53,889 nt of DNA, taken from NCBI GenBank assembly GCA_018712725.1, contig DVGN01000075.1:1-53889 (forward strand). The letters run 5' to 3'. The DNA is from Candidatus Scatosoma pullicola. Lineage in GTDB: Bacteria; Bacillota; Clostridia; Christensenellales; Borkfalkiaceae. Shown here one piece after another: positions 15,396 to 25,111 of the stretch (its first letter is position 1; each line of letters begins with the position of its first letter). Under the pieces are notes generated by a model. The model was not told the DNA's origin. It was given only the letters and a program-made list of their open reading frames with translations, and made no database searches. The position numbers and the translations under genes were made by a program.

Positions 15396-15440
15396 TCTAC
15401 AGCCTTACAAAGGCGGCTAAGTATCACAGCACTTAACTGA

Positions 15441-15501
15441 AAAATAGCGCAGTTACCCTCGTATAACCGAATACGCTTGTACGAGGGTACAACGCTATTT
15501 T
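15441..15501. terminator. Long hairpin after the interrupted lipoprotein gene
   Basis: Two nested perfect stems: AAAATAGCG (15441-15449) with CGCTATTTT (15493-15501), and ACCCTCGTA (15455-15463) with TACGAGGGT (15480-15488). The outer stem ends in TTTT, so it can terminate rightward. Symmetry also allows leftward use. Confidence 0.7.
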
Positions 15502-15548
15502 GGGATGATTTTCAGGCTATTTAACAAAAACAAAGGGAGAGGAAAAGG

Positions 15549-17075
15549 ATGCCGGATTCCGGCAGACGGAAAAAACGATTTATGAAAATGAAAGGAAAGA
15601 AATTACTCAGTTTTGCGCTTTGTCTGTTCCTGTCCGTCACGGCGTTTGCCGGGTGCGGCGGCGGGAGGCCGGGCGATTCGGCGCAGAGTTCGGACAGCGT
15701 TTCCGATTCCGTTCCGGCGGGCGATTCCGCCACCGATTCGACAGGCGGCGAGACGCCTTCGGACGGGTATGTCTACGACGGGACGCCGACGGCGGCGCCC
15801 TATACCATCTACAATGCGGACGGGACGGAATGCGACAATCCGCAGGTGGGAAACAATTCTTTTGAAAGCATGTTCGAAGCCATCCGCACCTGCGGAAATC
15901 TGGCGACGAATTCGAACAGGATGTACGTACAGGACGCGGCGGGGACGCTCGTGTTCCAGCGGCAGGGAAATTCCGAATGCTGGGTGTACGACGGAACCAA
16001 TCTCGTGAGCAACACGATGTCCGTCAACGAAGGCACGGCGTATGCGGAAGAACACGCCCGCGCCTATGTCGTCAACGGCAGGGGCACTTCCTATGTCGCG
16101 CTTGGCATCCTGCAATACACGGAAGGCAGGGCGGGCGTGCCCGAACTCATCTCGGGCGGGTACAGCTATCTGATGACCCCGCAGGGGGCTGCTTCCGGCG
16201 AAGAGTGGATCGATTACAGCTATGCCTACGGCTCGGCGTATATCCGCCTGAGCGAAGTCACTTACAAGGATATTTCGGAAAGCGGCGGCGGACAGTGGAA
16301 CGCCTATGCCTTCTTCAACATAGCCTCTTCCGCCTATACCTGCGATCTGGGTATCGGCTCGTATGCCGGCGGGGGCGGAAAGTGGCTGATCACGCAGAAC
16401 TGCAGCCACGAGTCGCACGACAGCGGCACGGCGGAATGCGAAGGATTCTACATCGACGCCGAAGGCAACGTCACCTATGCCAGCGAAAACGCTTCCGGGC
16501 AGCAGATGGTGCAGCTCGCCTCTTCCAACCGCTTCTATGTGTGGAGCAATTACGTCGTCACGACCATGACCAAGGACCCCGAAACGGGGATCTATTCGGG
16601 CGCGGACGACCTCTTCCTGGAAGCCTCTGCCAACGAAAACGGCTGGTATGTGTGCGTGACCAATCTCCGCACGGGCGAAAAGTGGGGATATACCCACACG
16701 CATACGGGGATGAACTCGACGCAGGCGAACTACATGCGGGTGCTGCTGGCGGCTTCCTATTGTCCCGTGGAGGGGAACGTCTGGAACGCCCGCGACGGCG
16801 GATTTATCAAAAACGTCGTCTTCGAGGACGTCAAAGTGTCCAAATACCAGGCGGACGGGGACTATTCGGACGTCGAAAGGGAGGACTTCTATCCCGGCGA
16901 GGACGCCTTCTTCAACGGCTATACCCAGGCGGCGGACTGCGCAAGTCTGCTCTACGGCATCACGGACGTCGCGGGGACGTGGGAGAGCGGCAACGACAGG
17001 CTGGTCGGCAGCAACTGGTATTCGTTCAGTTCCTATTATGACGGGACGCACATCACCGAGGACGACAAACCGTAA
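15549..17075 (+). CDS. Secreted lipoprotein, tandem paralog A
   Basis: A 508-residue lipoprotein with a signal peptide and lipobox FAGC at about residue 36, then a Ser/Asp/Gly linker. The mature part is a conserved domain of about 440 residues with YVYDGTP, an EAIRTCG motif, a QRQGNSECWVYDG motif and the ending SSYYDGTH. Two cysteine-containing stretches (NCSHESH and TAECEGFYID) are conserved in paralogs and could form a disulfide or bind metal. Beta-rich sequence with many aromatic residues suits a glycan-binding jelly roll, but I know no family. GGAG lies 9 bases before the ATG. It is the first gene of the long operon and is nearly identical over long stretches to the next gene, so the pair is a recent duplication. 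Confidence 0.85.
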   Translation: MPDSGRRKKRFMKMKGKKLLSFALCLFLSVTAFAGCGGGRPGDSAQSSDSVSDSVPAGDSATDSTGGETPSDGYVYDGTPTAAPYTIYNADGTECDNPQVGNNSFESMFEAIRTCGNLATNSNRMYVQDAAGTLVFQRQGNSECWVYDGTNLVSNTMSVNEGTAYAEEHARAYVVNGRGTSYVALGILQYTEGRAGVPELISGGYSYLMTPQGAASGEEWIDYSYAYGSAYIRLSEVTYKDISESGGGQWNAYAFFNIASSAYTCDLGIGSYAGGGGKWLITQNCSHESHDSGTAECEGFYIDAEGNVTYASENASGQQMVQLASSNRFYVWSNYVVTTMTKDPETGIYSGADDLFLEASANENGWYVCVTNLRTGEKWGYTHTHTGMNSTQANYMRVLLAASYCPVEGNVWNARDGGFIKNVVFEDVKVSKYQADGDYSDVEREDFYPGEDAFFNGYTQAADCASLLYGITDVAGTWESGNDRLVGSNWYSFSSYYDGTHITEDDKP

Positions 17076-17106
17076 TTCGGGGCGCGGTGCGCCGGAGTTT
17101 TGAAAT

Positions 17107-18564
17107 ATGAAAAAAAGCGTGAAAGTTTTGGCGGGCGTACTCGGCGTCCTGATGGCGTTCGGCATGTACGCCTGCGGCGGCGGGCGGCAGAGCGATTCCG
17201 CCCAGAGTTCGGACGGAGGGACGGGCGATTCGGTCAGCGATTCGGTCAGCGATTCGACGGGCGGGGAGACGCCTGCGGACGGGTACGTTTACGACGGGAC
17301 GCCGACCGTCGCGCCCTATGTCATCTACAACGAAGACGGGACGGAATGCGACAATCCGCAGGTGGGGGACAATTCCTTTGCAAGCATGTTCGAAGCCATC
17401 CGCACCTGCGGAAGCCTGGCGACGAACGGCAATAAGATGTACGTGCAGGACGCGGCGGGGACGATCATATTCCAGCGGCAGGGAAATTCCGAATGCTGGG
17501 TGTACGACGGGACGAACGTCGTGGGCAACGACATGTCCGTCAACGAAGGCACGGCGTATGCGGAAGAACATGCGCGCGCCTATGTCGTCAACGGCAGGGG
17601 CACTTCCTATGTCGCGCTCGGTTCCGTTCAGTACACGGAGAACAGGGCGGGCGTGCCCGAACTCATCTCGGGGGGATACACCTATCTGTTCACCCCGCAG
17701 GGCGTCTCTTCGGGGGAGGAATGGGCGGAACACAGCTACGCCTATGCCTCCGCCTATGTGCGCCTGAGCGAAACCGCTTATAAGAGCAGCCTGGAAAACG
17801 GCGGCGGCGCGTGGAACGCCTACGTGTTCTTCAACATCGCGTCCAGCGAGTACAACTGCGATCTGGGCATCGGCGCCTACGACGCGGAGGGACAGTACGG
17901 CAAATGGAAGATGGGGCAGAATTGCAGCCATATCTCCCATACGCAGGGCACGGCGGAGTGCGAAGGATTCTATATCGACGCCGAAGGCAACGTCACCGTG
18001 GACGAGTTTTATTCCGACTGGGCGGCGTCCAACGGCTTTATGGTCTGGCAGAATTTTGTCGTCACGAGCATGACGAAAGACCCCGAAACGGGCGTTTATT
18101 CGGGTGCGGACGACCTCTTCCTGGAAGCCTATTCGTATGAAGACGGATTTTACGTTCTCGTCACCAACCTCCGCACGGGGGAGAAGTGGGGGCACACCCA
18201 TTTCCACGAAGGGATGAACGCGACGCAGGAGAAGTACATGCGGGTGCTCGTCGCGGCGTCCTACTGCCCCGTGGAGGGGAACGTCTGGAACGCCCGCGAC
18301 GGCGGATTCCTCAAAAACGTCGTCTTTGAGGACGTGCGGGTCGCCAGGTATCAGGCGGACGGCGATTATTCGGTCGTCGAAAAAGAGGAATTTTTCTTCG
18401 GCGAAGAGACCCTTTTCAACGGCTTTACCCAGGCGGCGGACTGCGCAAGTCTGCTCTACGGCACGACGGACGTCGCGGGAAAATGGGCGAGCGGCAACGA
18501 CAAGATCGTCGGCAGCCATTGGCTCTCGTTCAGTTCCTATTACGACGGGACGCACACCGGCTGA
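17107..18564 (+). CDS. Secreted lipoprotein, tandem paralog B
   Basis: A 485-residue lipoprotein with a lipobox around MYAC at residue 21, a Ser/Asp/Gly linker with a repeated DSVSDS motif, and the same mature domain as paralog A. The two share blocks such as QRQGNSECWVYDGTN and YCPVEGNVWNARDGGF almost unchanged. Divergence concentrates between about residues 230 and 310. That suggests a constant scaffold with variable loops, as in binding proteins that face different ligands. RBS GGAG lies 9 bases upstream, and the gap to paralog A is 31 bases. Confidence 0.87.
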   Translation: MKKSVKVLAGVLGVLMAFGMYACGGGRQSDSAQSSDGGTGDSVSDSVSDSTGGETPADGYVYDGTPTVAPYVIYNEDGTECDNPQVGDNSFASMFEAIRTCGSLATNGNKMYVQDAAGTIIFQRQGNSECWVYDGTNVVGNDMSVNEGTAYAEEHARAYVVNGRGTSYVALGSVQYTENRAGVPELISGGYTYLFTPQGVSSGEEWAEHSYAYASAYVRLSETAYKSSLENGGGAWNAYVFFNIASSEYNCDLGIGAYDAEGQYGKWKMGQNCSHISHTQGTAECEGFYIDAEGNVTVDEFYSDWAASNGFMVWQNFVVTSMTKDPETGVYSGADDLFLEAYSYEDGFYVLVTNLRTGEKWGHTHFHEGMNATQEKYMRVLVAASYCPVEGNVWNARDGGFLKNVVFEDVRVARYQADGDYSVVEKEEFFFGEETLFNGFTQAADCASLLYGTTDVAGKWASGNDKIVGSHWLSFSSYYDGTHTG

Positions 18565-18591
18565 CGGCCGGGGACGATCGGGGTGACTGAA

Positions 18592-20091
18592 ATGATGAAA
18601 AAAAGCAGAAAAATATTGGCGGGCGCGCTCGGCGTCCTGATGGCGTTCGGGCTGTACGCCTGCGGCGGGTCGGGTGCGGGCAATACGGCATCTCAAAGCT
18701 CGGACGGCGTTTCGGCGGGCGGTTCCGTTGTCGATTCCGTCGCCGATTCGACGGGAGGGGAGGCGCCGGCGGACGATTACGTCTACGACGGGACGCCGAC
18801 CGTCGCGCCCTATGTCATCTACAACGAAGACGGGACGAAGAGCGACGACGAATCGGTGGGCGAAAACGCCTTCGGCAATATGTTCGTGGCGCTGCGCACC
18901 TGCGGGCTGCTCGCGAGCAACAGCAACAAGATGTACATAGAGGACGCCAACGGGCTGCGCATTTTCCAGAGACAGGGCAATTCGCAGTACTTTGTGTACG
19001 ACGGCACCAACTTCGTCTCGGACAATATGCGCGACGTGGAGGCGGAGGCGTACGTCCAGGAGCATCCCCGCGCCTACGTCCTCAACGGGCGGGGCACCGA
19101 TTACGTCTATCTCGGCGTCGAACACCACACCGAAGAACACAACCCCGAAGAGGTCTACGAAGTGCGCGCGGGCGGGCATTCCTATCTGTATTCTCCCGTG
19201 GGGATCTTGCAGACGGGCAGCGGCGGCACCGCCTGGGAGGAGTACGGCTATGCCTATGCCTCCGCGGTCATCCGCCTGAGCGAAGCGAGATATAAAAATT
19301 CCGCCGAACTCGGCAAGAGCGGCTGCAACGCCTATATCTTCTTCAATATCCGCAGCGGGATGCAGAACTGCGATCTCGGCATCGGCGCCTTCGGCAGAGA
19401 TCACGGGGAGTGGAAGCTCATGCACAACTGCACCAGCACCGAACACGCGGAGGGCAGCACCTGCGCCGTCGGCTACTATATCGACGCGGAGGGCAACAAG
19501 ACGGTGGGCGGCAGCGCCTATCAGCAGCAGGGCAGCGAAAACCGCTTCTCCATCTGGGAGGACTACATCGTCACGACCATGGATCGGGACGAAAACGGCG
19601 TGTATTCGGGGGCGGACGACCTCTTTCTCGAAGCGTGGGCGACCGTGGACACATGGAATCTCCGCGTCGTCAATCTCCGCACGGGCGAAGAGTGGGGCTA
19701 TACCCACACCCACGAAAATCTCAACGCCGGAAACGAGGGGTATTTCCGCGTCGTCGCCTGCACTTCCCATTGCCCCGGCGTGGGCGACGTCTGGGACGCG
19801 CGCGACGAAGGGTTTATCAAAAACGTCGTCTGGGAGGACGTCAAAGTCGCCCGCTACAACGAAGACGACGTATATACCGATGAGGACAAAGCGGAGTTCT
19901 CCCGCGAAAACGGGACCATTCAATACGCCTTTACCCAAGGGGCGGACTGCGCGCATCTCGAATTCGGCGTCCACGGATCGGACGGATTTTACGAGAGCGG
20001 CGCTCCGTATGAGGCGGGGGCGAGCTATCTCGTGTTCAGTTCCTATTACGACGGCACGCACGTTCAGGACGGCGACTGGATGAGAGATTGA
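18592..20091 (+). CDS. Secreted lipoprotein, tandem paralog C
   Basis: A 499-residue lipoprotein with lipobox LYAC near residue 24 and the paralog domain. It is clearly more diverged than A and B: EAIRTCG becomes VALRTCG, and the stretch before the second Cys block has an insertion (EHHTEEHNPEEVYEVRAGG). The N-terminus repeats the A/B leader almost exactly (ILAGALGVLMAFG), so it arose in the same duplication series. Two ATGs (18592 and 18595) follow a GGGGTGA site; a GTG at 18583 is less likely. The function is unknown; binding of a sugar or polymer at the cell surface is the best guess from context. Confidence 0.86.
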   Translation: MMKKSRKILAGALGVLMAFGLYACGGSGAGNTASQSSDGVSAGGSVVDSVADSTGGEAPADDYVYDGTPTVAPYVIYNEDGTKSDDESVGENAFGNMFVALRTCGLLASNSNKMYIEDANGLRIFQRQGNSQYFVYDGTNFVSDNMRDVEAEAYVQEHPRAYVLNGRGTDYVYLGVEHHTEEHNPEEVYEVRAGGHSYLYSPVGILQTGSGGTAWEEYGYAYASAVIRLSEARYKNSAELGKSGCNAYIFFNIRSGMQNCDLGIGAFGRDHGEWKLMHNCTSTEHAEGSTCAVGYYIDAEGNKTVGGSAYQQQGSENRFSIWEDYIVTTMDRDENGVYSGADDLFLEAWATVDTWNLRVVNLRTGEEWGYTHTHENLNAGNEGYFRVVACTSHCPGVGDVWDARDEGFIKNVVWEDVKVARYNEDDVYTDEDKAEFSRENGTIQYAFTQGADCAHLEFGVHGSDGFYESGAPYEAGASYLVFSSYYDGTHVQDGDWMRD

Positions 20092-20112
20092 TATAAGGAG
20101 GAGGATGTAATT

Positions 20113-21444
20113 ATGGCGGAACGGCTGAAAAAAGCGGGCACGCTGCTCCTGTCCCTGGCGATGCTTCTGGGGATGGCGGCGTGCGGCGGAGGCGGAAGCG
20201 GTTCGCTGTCTGCGGGCGGCGGTCCGGATTCCGCGGACGGCGGAAGTCAAAGCTCGGAAAGCACTTCCGGGGAGGAAGAAAACATGAATTATCTTGTCTA
20301 TGACAGCAAGGGTGAATTGCTTCTGGAAACGGAAAACATCTTCGCCGCGTACATCTGGGCGGGAAAGCGCGGGATCAACAGCAACAAGACCCGCGTCGTC
20401 TACCGGGGCGAAGAGATCTTCTCCTGGGGCGAGCCGCAGTATTACAAATTGATCGGCTCGGAGTTCGTCGGGACGATGGATCGGGACGACGCCGCCGCCC
20501 GCGAATGGGCGAAGGAGAACCCCGGTTCCTACGTCGTCACCGAAAAGGCGCAGGATTATGTGGCGCTCGGCAGGACGGACATGGAGAATTCCAGGTTCGC
20601 CGGGATGAGTTCGGACGCCGTAACGCAGGGCATCGAATACATGTCGGGCAGCTACAATTATATGTTCTCCAAGCGCAGCGGACTGGACGCCGATTACATC
20701 GATCCCTCCTACGTCGAATTCACGCTGGACATGACGAAGATGGAATTCGCCTATCCGACCTACGAAAAGGCGTCCGATCAGATGGAGGGAAATTGGAACG
20801 CCTATATCTTCACGAATTTCTTCACGAATTCCCCGTGGGCGAGCTGCGACATCGGGCTCATCGCCTCCCGCGAAGTCGGGGAGGGGAACTGGAAGGTGGT
20901 GTTTAACCGAAACGGAGAAATGATCACCCCCGCGCCCGACAACGGCGGCGAACAGGGAGAGCCTCTCGCGACCATGACGCAGGACGAAGAGACGGGGCTG
21001 TGGCATTCGGAGGACGTCCTTCGCTTCCGCGCCTATGTCACCCGTTCGGCGTACTGTCTGGAAGTGGAAAACCTCACGACGGGCGAAAATTTCGTATTCC
21101 ACGTCGACTGCACGTCGGACGCGCTGCAACTCAAAGCGCACGAGACGTATACGATGATCGCCGCGTCCTATTGCCCCGTGGTGCAGGGGACGCAGATGTG
21201 GGACGCGCGCTCGGGTGCGATCTTCCGCGGACTGCGCTTCTATAACATCAAAACGGCGGAGTTCATCGAGAGCGCGACCTGTGCCGACGATTACGCGGCG
21301 GCGGAGAAGTACGACTTCATGCCCGACGACGACAGCATCTATTCCTACGGCTTTGCCCAAGGGGACGACAACTGCGATTTCGCGGTCGGTACGGACGAAG
21401 AGGGCACCTACCTCGAATCGAATATCTATTACATCGAAAATTAA
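20113..21444 (+). CDS. Secreted lipoprotein, tandem paralog D (most diverged)
   Basis: A 443-residue lipoprotein with lipobox around GMAAC at residue 22 and a Gly/Ser/Asp linker. The mature domain matches A-C only in outline (VYDSKGELLLET, GSYVVTEKAQDYVALG, YCPVVQGTQMWDARSGAIFR and a DNCDFAVG ending), so it is the oldest of the four copies. It lacks the QRQGNSECW block. The ATG at 20113 has a strong AAGGAGGAGG site. It directly precedes the transporter binding protein, so the array may pass substrate to the transporter, though no sequence feature proves contact. Confidence 0.82.
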   Translation: MAERLKKAGTLLLSLAMLLGMAACGGGGSGSLSAGGGPDSADGGSQSSESTSGEEENMNYLVYDSKGELLLETENIFAAYIWAGKRGINSNKTRVVYRGEEIFSWGEPQYYKLIGSEFVGTMDRDDAAAREWAKENPGSYVVTEKAQDYVALGRTDMENSRFAGMSSDAVTQGIEYMSGSYNYMFSKRSGLDADYIDPSYVEFTLDMTKMEFAYPTYEKASDQMEGNWNAYIFTNFFTNSPWASCDIGLIASREVGEGNWKVVFNRNGEMITPAPDNGGEQGEPLATMTQDEETGLWHSEDVLRFRAYVTRSAYCLEVENLTTGENFVFHVDCTSDALQLKAHETYTMIAASYCPVVQGTQMWDARSGAIFRGLRFYNIKTAEFIESATCADDYAAAEKYDFMPDDDSIYSYGFAQGDDNCDFAVGTDEEGTYLESNIYYIEN

Positions 21445-21451
21445 CGGATTT

Positions 21452-21475
21452 TTCCCGGGCGCTCTTTCCCGGGAA
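21452..21475 (+). other. Intercistronic hairpin before the binding-protein gene
   Basis: TTCCCGGG (21452-21459) and CCCGGGAA (21468-21475) pair perfectly around 8 bases. No T-run follows, so it is not a standard terminator. It could tune expression between the lipoprotein array and the transporter, or protect one end of the processed RNA. Confidence 0.6.
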
Positions 21476-21522
21476 TGCCGGAAACCATCAATATCTGCGC
21501 TAAGCAGACAAGGAGGATGAAA

Positions 21523-23166
21523 ATGGCGAAGAAATCATTCAGAAACATTTTGCGGCTGACGGCGATCGCCGTTTCCGCGACCGCCGTCCTCTCCGGAGCG
21601 GCATGCGGCTCCGGGGGATCGGATTTTGAACAATCGGGGACGCTGAAAGCGCTGTTCCCCAACTCCGGGATCACGGACGCCGAGTTCGTGGACAACTCGA
21701 CGACCCGCCTGCTCGAAGAGATCACGGGGCAGAAGGTGGAATACGCCCAGATGCTCGGTTCTTCCGAAGAATCGGACGTGCAGAGCGCTTTGCTCGACGG
21801 GGGATATTCCCTCATCAAGATGCAGCGCGGCTCGTATGACCAGAATGTCATTCAGGGCGCCTTCTACGACATCACCGATCTCATCGAAGAATACGGGCAG
21901 AACCTTCTGGCCACGATCGACGAATCGGCGTGGGACGCCTGCTATTATGAGGGCAAGCTGTATGCCGTTCCCGAAGTCGGGTTCGGACATATGTACAACA
22001 ACGCGATCGTGTTCAACATGGAGCATCTCGCGGAAGTGGGCATCACGGACGTGCCTTCCACGCTGACCGAGTTCACCGACGCCCTGCATGCCCTGCAGGA
22101 TCATTTCGGCTCGGATCCGAATTATCACGCGTTTTCCATGCCGGGCGCCGAAGCGTATCAGCCCCTCATCACCGGCTGTTTCGAAGTCCCGTATGAGTTT
22201 TATGTGAATGAGGACGACGAAATCACGAGCTGGATTTACAGTCAGGAAGCGGACAATTATCTGCACTACATGAACGACCTGAACAACTACGGCAACGGCT
22301 GTCTTTCCACCTCCTGGGCGCAGGCCACCAGCGCCAACGTCATGGGATTCTATGTCCAGGGGCTTTGCTCGGTCGCCGTTCTGCCCTATTGGAACATCAG
22401 CGGCACCTGCGAATCCATGGCGGCGACGGGGGCTGCGGATTCGGCGCAGGATGCGCTGGACAACATGGGCTTCGCGCTGTACCTTCTCGGCGACGGCTCG
22501 TACGGTTCGGTAGACCAGACGGCGGACAACAGCTGGCAGCTTGCGGACAATACGGACATCGGCTATTTCTGCGCTATTCCCGCGACGGCGTCGGAAGCGG
22601 AAGCGATCGCCGCCATCAAGTGGATGGACGCCAAGATCACCGACGAAAACTATCGTTCCTTCCTCGTCGGCAAGGAAGGGGAGAGCTACGAACTCGTCAC
22701 GGAAGAGGAGTATCTCGCCAACGAGGCGGACGAGGACAGCGATACGGTCATCGTCCCCATCGAAGAGGCGGACGGCACGACGCAGTATTACAAACTGCTC
22801 GCCGAATACGATAATGTAAAAGACAACTCCATGTATCAGACGGGGGGCAACGCCGAAGTCGGCAGAAGATACTGGCCGCTGCGCGAAGCTTATTACAACT
22901 GCTGGGGAATCCTGATGGACGTGGAGGATTACGATCACGTCATGACGAGCGCCCTTTCCCGCTATTCCGTCATCCCGAGCTGGAGCGCCGTTTCCATCAC
23001 CGCCCGTTCGAGGATCGTCACCTATATTCAGAACACCATCAATGCCGATGACGAAAATACGTTTGACAGATATTTCAATTATCTGAAAGACACGGGCTTC
23101 CCCAACCTCTGGAACGACTGCGATGCAGACGTGCAGGCATGGTATCAGTCCACAAAGAATTCGTGA
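21523..23166 (+). CDS. ABC transporter extracellular solute-binding lipoprotein (CUT1)
   Basis: A 547-residue lipoprotein with signal peptide and Cys at about residue 26 (SGAAC). The body reads like family 1 solute-binding proteins, with EYGQNLLATIDESAWDACYYEG and KLYAVPEVGFGHMYNNAIVF typical of the LplA/YtcQ group that feeds LplB/LplC-type permeases. It binds an oligosaccharide or sugar derivative outside the membrane and passes it to the two permeases that follow. ATG chosen at 21523 because AAGGAGG lies 6 bases upstream; an in-frame ATG overlaps that site. The size is at the long end of the family. Confidence 0.88.
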   Translation: MAKKSFRNILRLTAIAVSATAVLSGAACGSGGSDFEQSGTLKALFPNSGITDAEFVDNSTTRLLEEITGQKVEYAQMLGSSEESDVQSALLDGGYSLIKMQRGSYDQNVIQGAFYDITDLIEEYGQNLLATIDESAWDACYYEGKLYAVPEVGFGHMYNNAIVFNMEHLAEVGITDVPSTLTEFTDALHALQDHFGSDPNYHAFSMPGAEAYQPLITGCFEVPYEFYVNEDDEITSWIYSQEADNYLHYMNDLNNYGNGCLSTSWAQATSANVMGFYVQGLCSVAVLPYWNISGTCESMAATGAADSAQDALDNMGFALYLLGDGSYGSVDQTADNSWQLADNTDIGYFCAIPATASEAEAIAAIKWMDAKITDENYRSFLVGKEGESYELVTEEEYLANEADEDSDTVIVPIEEADGTTQYYKLLAEYDNVKDNSMYQTGGNAEVGRRYWPLREAYYNCWGILMDVEDYDHVMTSALSRYSVIPSWSAVSITARSRIVTYIQNTINADDENTFDRYFNYLKDTGFPNLWNDCDADVQAWYQSTKNS

Positions 23167-23176
23167 GGAGAAAAAA

Positions 23177-24211
23177 GTGTTGAGATCAAAAAAGGAAGCA
23201 GTCGCCGTACCCGGTTCGGAAGTGGCGGCGACGGGCGGCGCGGGCAGCGCCCTGCCGCCCAAAAGGGGATATTTCCGCGAACAGCTCCACCGGCTGAAAA
23301 AGCACCGGACGATTTTCTGGTTCGTGCTTCCCGCCGTCTTTCTGGCGTTTTTGTTCGGGTATATCCCCATGGCGGGGGCGCTCATCGCCTTCCGCAGCGA
23401 GTTTAACTATATCGGGACGCACTCCATCGTCGAAGCGTTCCGGCGGGGGGAATGGTCCCTCTCCGCTTTCGCGGAATTGTTCGCCGACGAAGACGGTTAT
23501 TTCTGGCTTTCGGTGAAAAATACCTTGGTGGTCAACATCGTCAAGATCATCATCACCTTCCCCATCCCCGTCATTCTCGCCCTCTTTTTGGTGGACGTGA
23601 AAAATCAATCGGTCAGCAAGGGGATCCTCATCGTCCTCTGCCTGCCCCATTTCCTTTCGTGGGCGATGGCGATCGGCATCTGGAAAAATCTGCTCAGCCC
23701 GGACGGCGGCGCCATCAACAACGTTCTGGTTTCCAGCGGGATTCTGGATAGGCCCTTCGATTTTTTTACGTCAAACGCGTGGTTCAAGCCGATGGTGATA
23801 TTCTTTGCCGCGTGGAAGGGGTCGGGCTGGAACACGATCATCTTCTATGCCGCGATTGTCTCCATCGACAGGAGCTTTTTCGAGGCGGCGACGCTCGAAG
23901 GCGCCAACAAGTTCCAGAAGATCGTCTACATAACCCTGCCCACCGTCATGCCCACGATCGCGCTCATGCTGATCATGTCGCTGACCTATCTGTTCAGCGC
24001 GGGGCTGGAGCAGTTTATGACGATGTACACTTCACAGACGAGATACGAGCAATACGTAATCGATACGCTGATGTACGACAAGACGACGCAGAGCGGCGCC
24101 AATTACCCGGTCGCCACCGCGCTCGGACTTCTCAACGGCGTCATCGCGCTCGTTCTCATGCTGGGCGGCAACGCCTTCGTGAAGAAGAAGCTGAACACGA
24201 GTCTGTGGTGA
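23177..24211 (+). CDS. Carbohydrate ABC transporter permease, LplB type
   Basis: A 344-residue membrane protein with about six helices after a basic N-terminus. The first helix region (TIFWFVLPAVFLAFLFGYIP) and GILIVLCLPHFLSWAMAIGIW are characteristic of the LplB branch. The coupling motif to the ATPase is EAATLEGANKFQKIVYITLP at about residues 236-255 (EAA...G....I.LP). A GTG start at 23177 with GAGGAG 6 bases upstream fits best. With the next gene it forms the channel of a CUT1 importer. No ATPase subunit lies in the window, so it probably uses a shared MsmK/UgpC-type ATPase. Confidence 0.9.
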   Translation: MLRSKKEAVAVPGSEVAATGGAGSALPPKRGYFREQLHRLKKHRTIFWFVLPAVFLAFLFGYIPMAGALIAFRSEFNYIGTHSIVEAFRRGEWSLSAFAELFADEDGYFWLSVKNTLVVNIVKIIITFPIPVILALFLVDVKNQSVSKGILIVLCLPHFLSWAMAIGIWKNLLSPDGGAINNVLVSSGILDRPFDFFTSNAWFKPMVIFFAAWKGSGWNTIIFYAAIVSIDRSFFEAATLEGANKFQKIVYITLPTVMPTIALMLIMSLTYLFSAGLEQFMTMYTSQTRYEQYVIDTLMYDKTTQSGANYPVATALGLLNGVIALVLMLGGNAFVKKKLNTSLW

Positions 24212-24224
24212 CGGAGGCTGTATT

Positions 24225-25100
24225 ATGACAAGAACGAAAATGAAAATCAAATCCGTCCGTTCGGATATCGTGTTCGACGTCATCAAATGGATCGCGTTGA
24301 TCCTTTGCGTCATTTTCGTCGTATTCCCGATTCTGAACGTGATTTCCCTTTCGATCGTCGATGGCGTCTATAACACGCAGGTCGTGTTTTTTCCCGTCTG
24401 GGAAGGGCTGACGCTGCAGCAATTCGAATGGGTGCTTACCAATGCGAACTTTTTGGCGGCGCTGAAAAATTCCATCCTGTACACGGTCGTGGCGACGATC
24501 GGCTCCAACGTGCTGATGGCGATGACGGCGTATCCGCTCTCCAAAGAGGATTGCCCCTTCAAGGGACCCGTCATGATCTTCTTCATCATCACGATGCTCT
24601 TTTCCGCGGGTATCGTCCCCACGTTCGTCTGGCTGCGGACGCTCAATCTGTACAATAACATCTGGTGTCTTATCCTGCTCAGCCTGAACAACGTGTTCAA
24701 CATGCTGCTCTATAAGACCAATTTCGAGGGGATCCCCTCCGAGATCGAAGAGGCGGCAATGATCGACGGCGCGTCCAGCCTTACGCTGTTCTATCGCATC
24801 GTCATCCCCATGACCCTTCCCGTCATCGCCAGCTGCGTGTTCTTCATGATCGTCAGCACCTGGAACAGCTACGGCAGCGCCATTCTGTTTATTTCGGACA
24901 CCGATCAGATGCCGCTGGCGCAGTTCCTGTACCGGCTCGTCACCGCGACCGAACAGTCGCAGGACAATTATCTCGTCCTCAACAGCGAAAATATCAACGC
25001 GGCGACGATCATCATCTCGGTCATCCCCATTCTGTGCGTGTATCCGTTCATCATGAACTACATGAAGAGCGGACTTACGATCGGCTCCGTCAAGGGCTGA
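24225..25100 (+). CDS. Carbohydrate ABC transporter permease, LplC type
   Basis: A 291-residue membrane protein with about six helices. The motif EIEEAAMIDGASSLTLFYRI with MTLPVI after it (about residues 177-202) is the EAA loop that contacts the ATPase. FPILNVISLSIVDG near the N-terminus is typical of the LplC/YtcP group. It starts 14 bases after the first permease with GGAGG 7 bases upstream. Together with the binding protein it imports a glycan breakdown product, presumably released by the secreted enzymes of this locus. Confidence 0.9.
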   Translation: MTRTKMKIKSVRSDIVFDVIKWIALILCVIFVVFPILNVISLSIVDGVYNTQVVFFPVWEGLTLQQFEWVLTNANFLAALKNSILYTVVATIGSNVLMAMTAYPLSKEDCPFKGPVMIFFIITMLFSAGIVPTFVWLRTLNLYNNIWCLILLSLNNVFNMLLYKTNFEGIPSEIEEAAMIDGASSLTLFYRIVIPMTLPVIASCVFFMIVSTWNSYGSAILFISDTDQMPLAQFLYRLVTATEQSQDNYLVLNSENINAATIIISVIPILCVYPFIMNYMKSGLTIGSVKG

Positions 25101-25111
25101 TAACGGTTTCC

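Noticed and set aside
17053-21360. Minus-strand open frame of about 1,435 codons opposite the lipoprotein array
   Set aside because: It is a shadow of the GC-rich, repeated lipoprotein genes. It is Arg/His/Val-rich, has no ribosome site, and the real genes on the other strand have lipoboxes and paralog conservation.
15549-21444. Diversity-generating retroelement acting on the lipoprotein paralogs
   Set aside because: No reverse transcriptase or template repeat is present. The differences between paralogs are spread widely rather than limited to adenine positions of one repeat.
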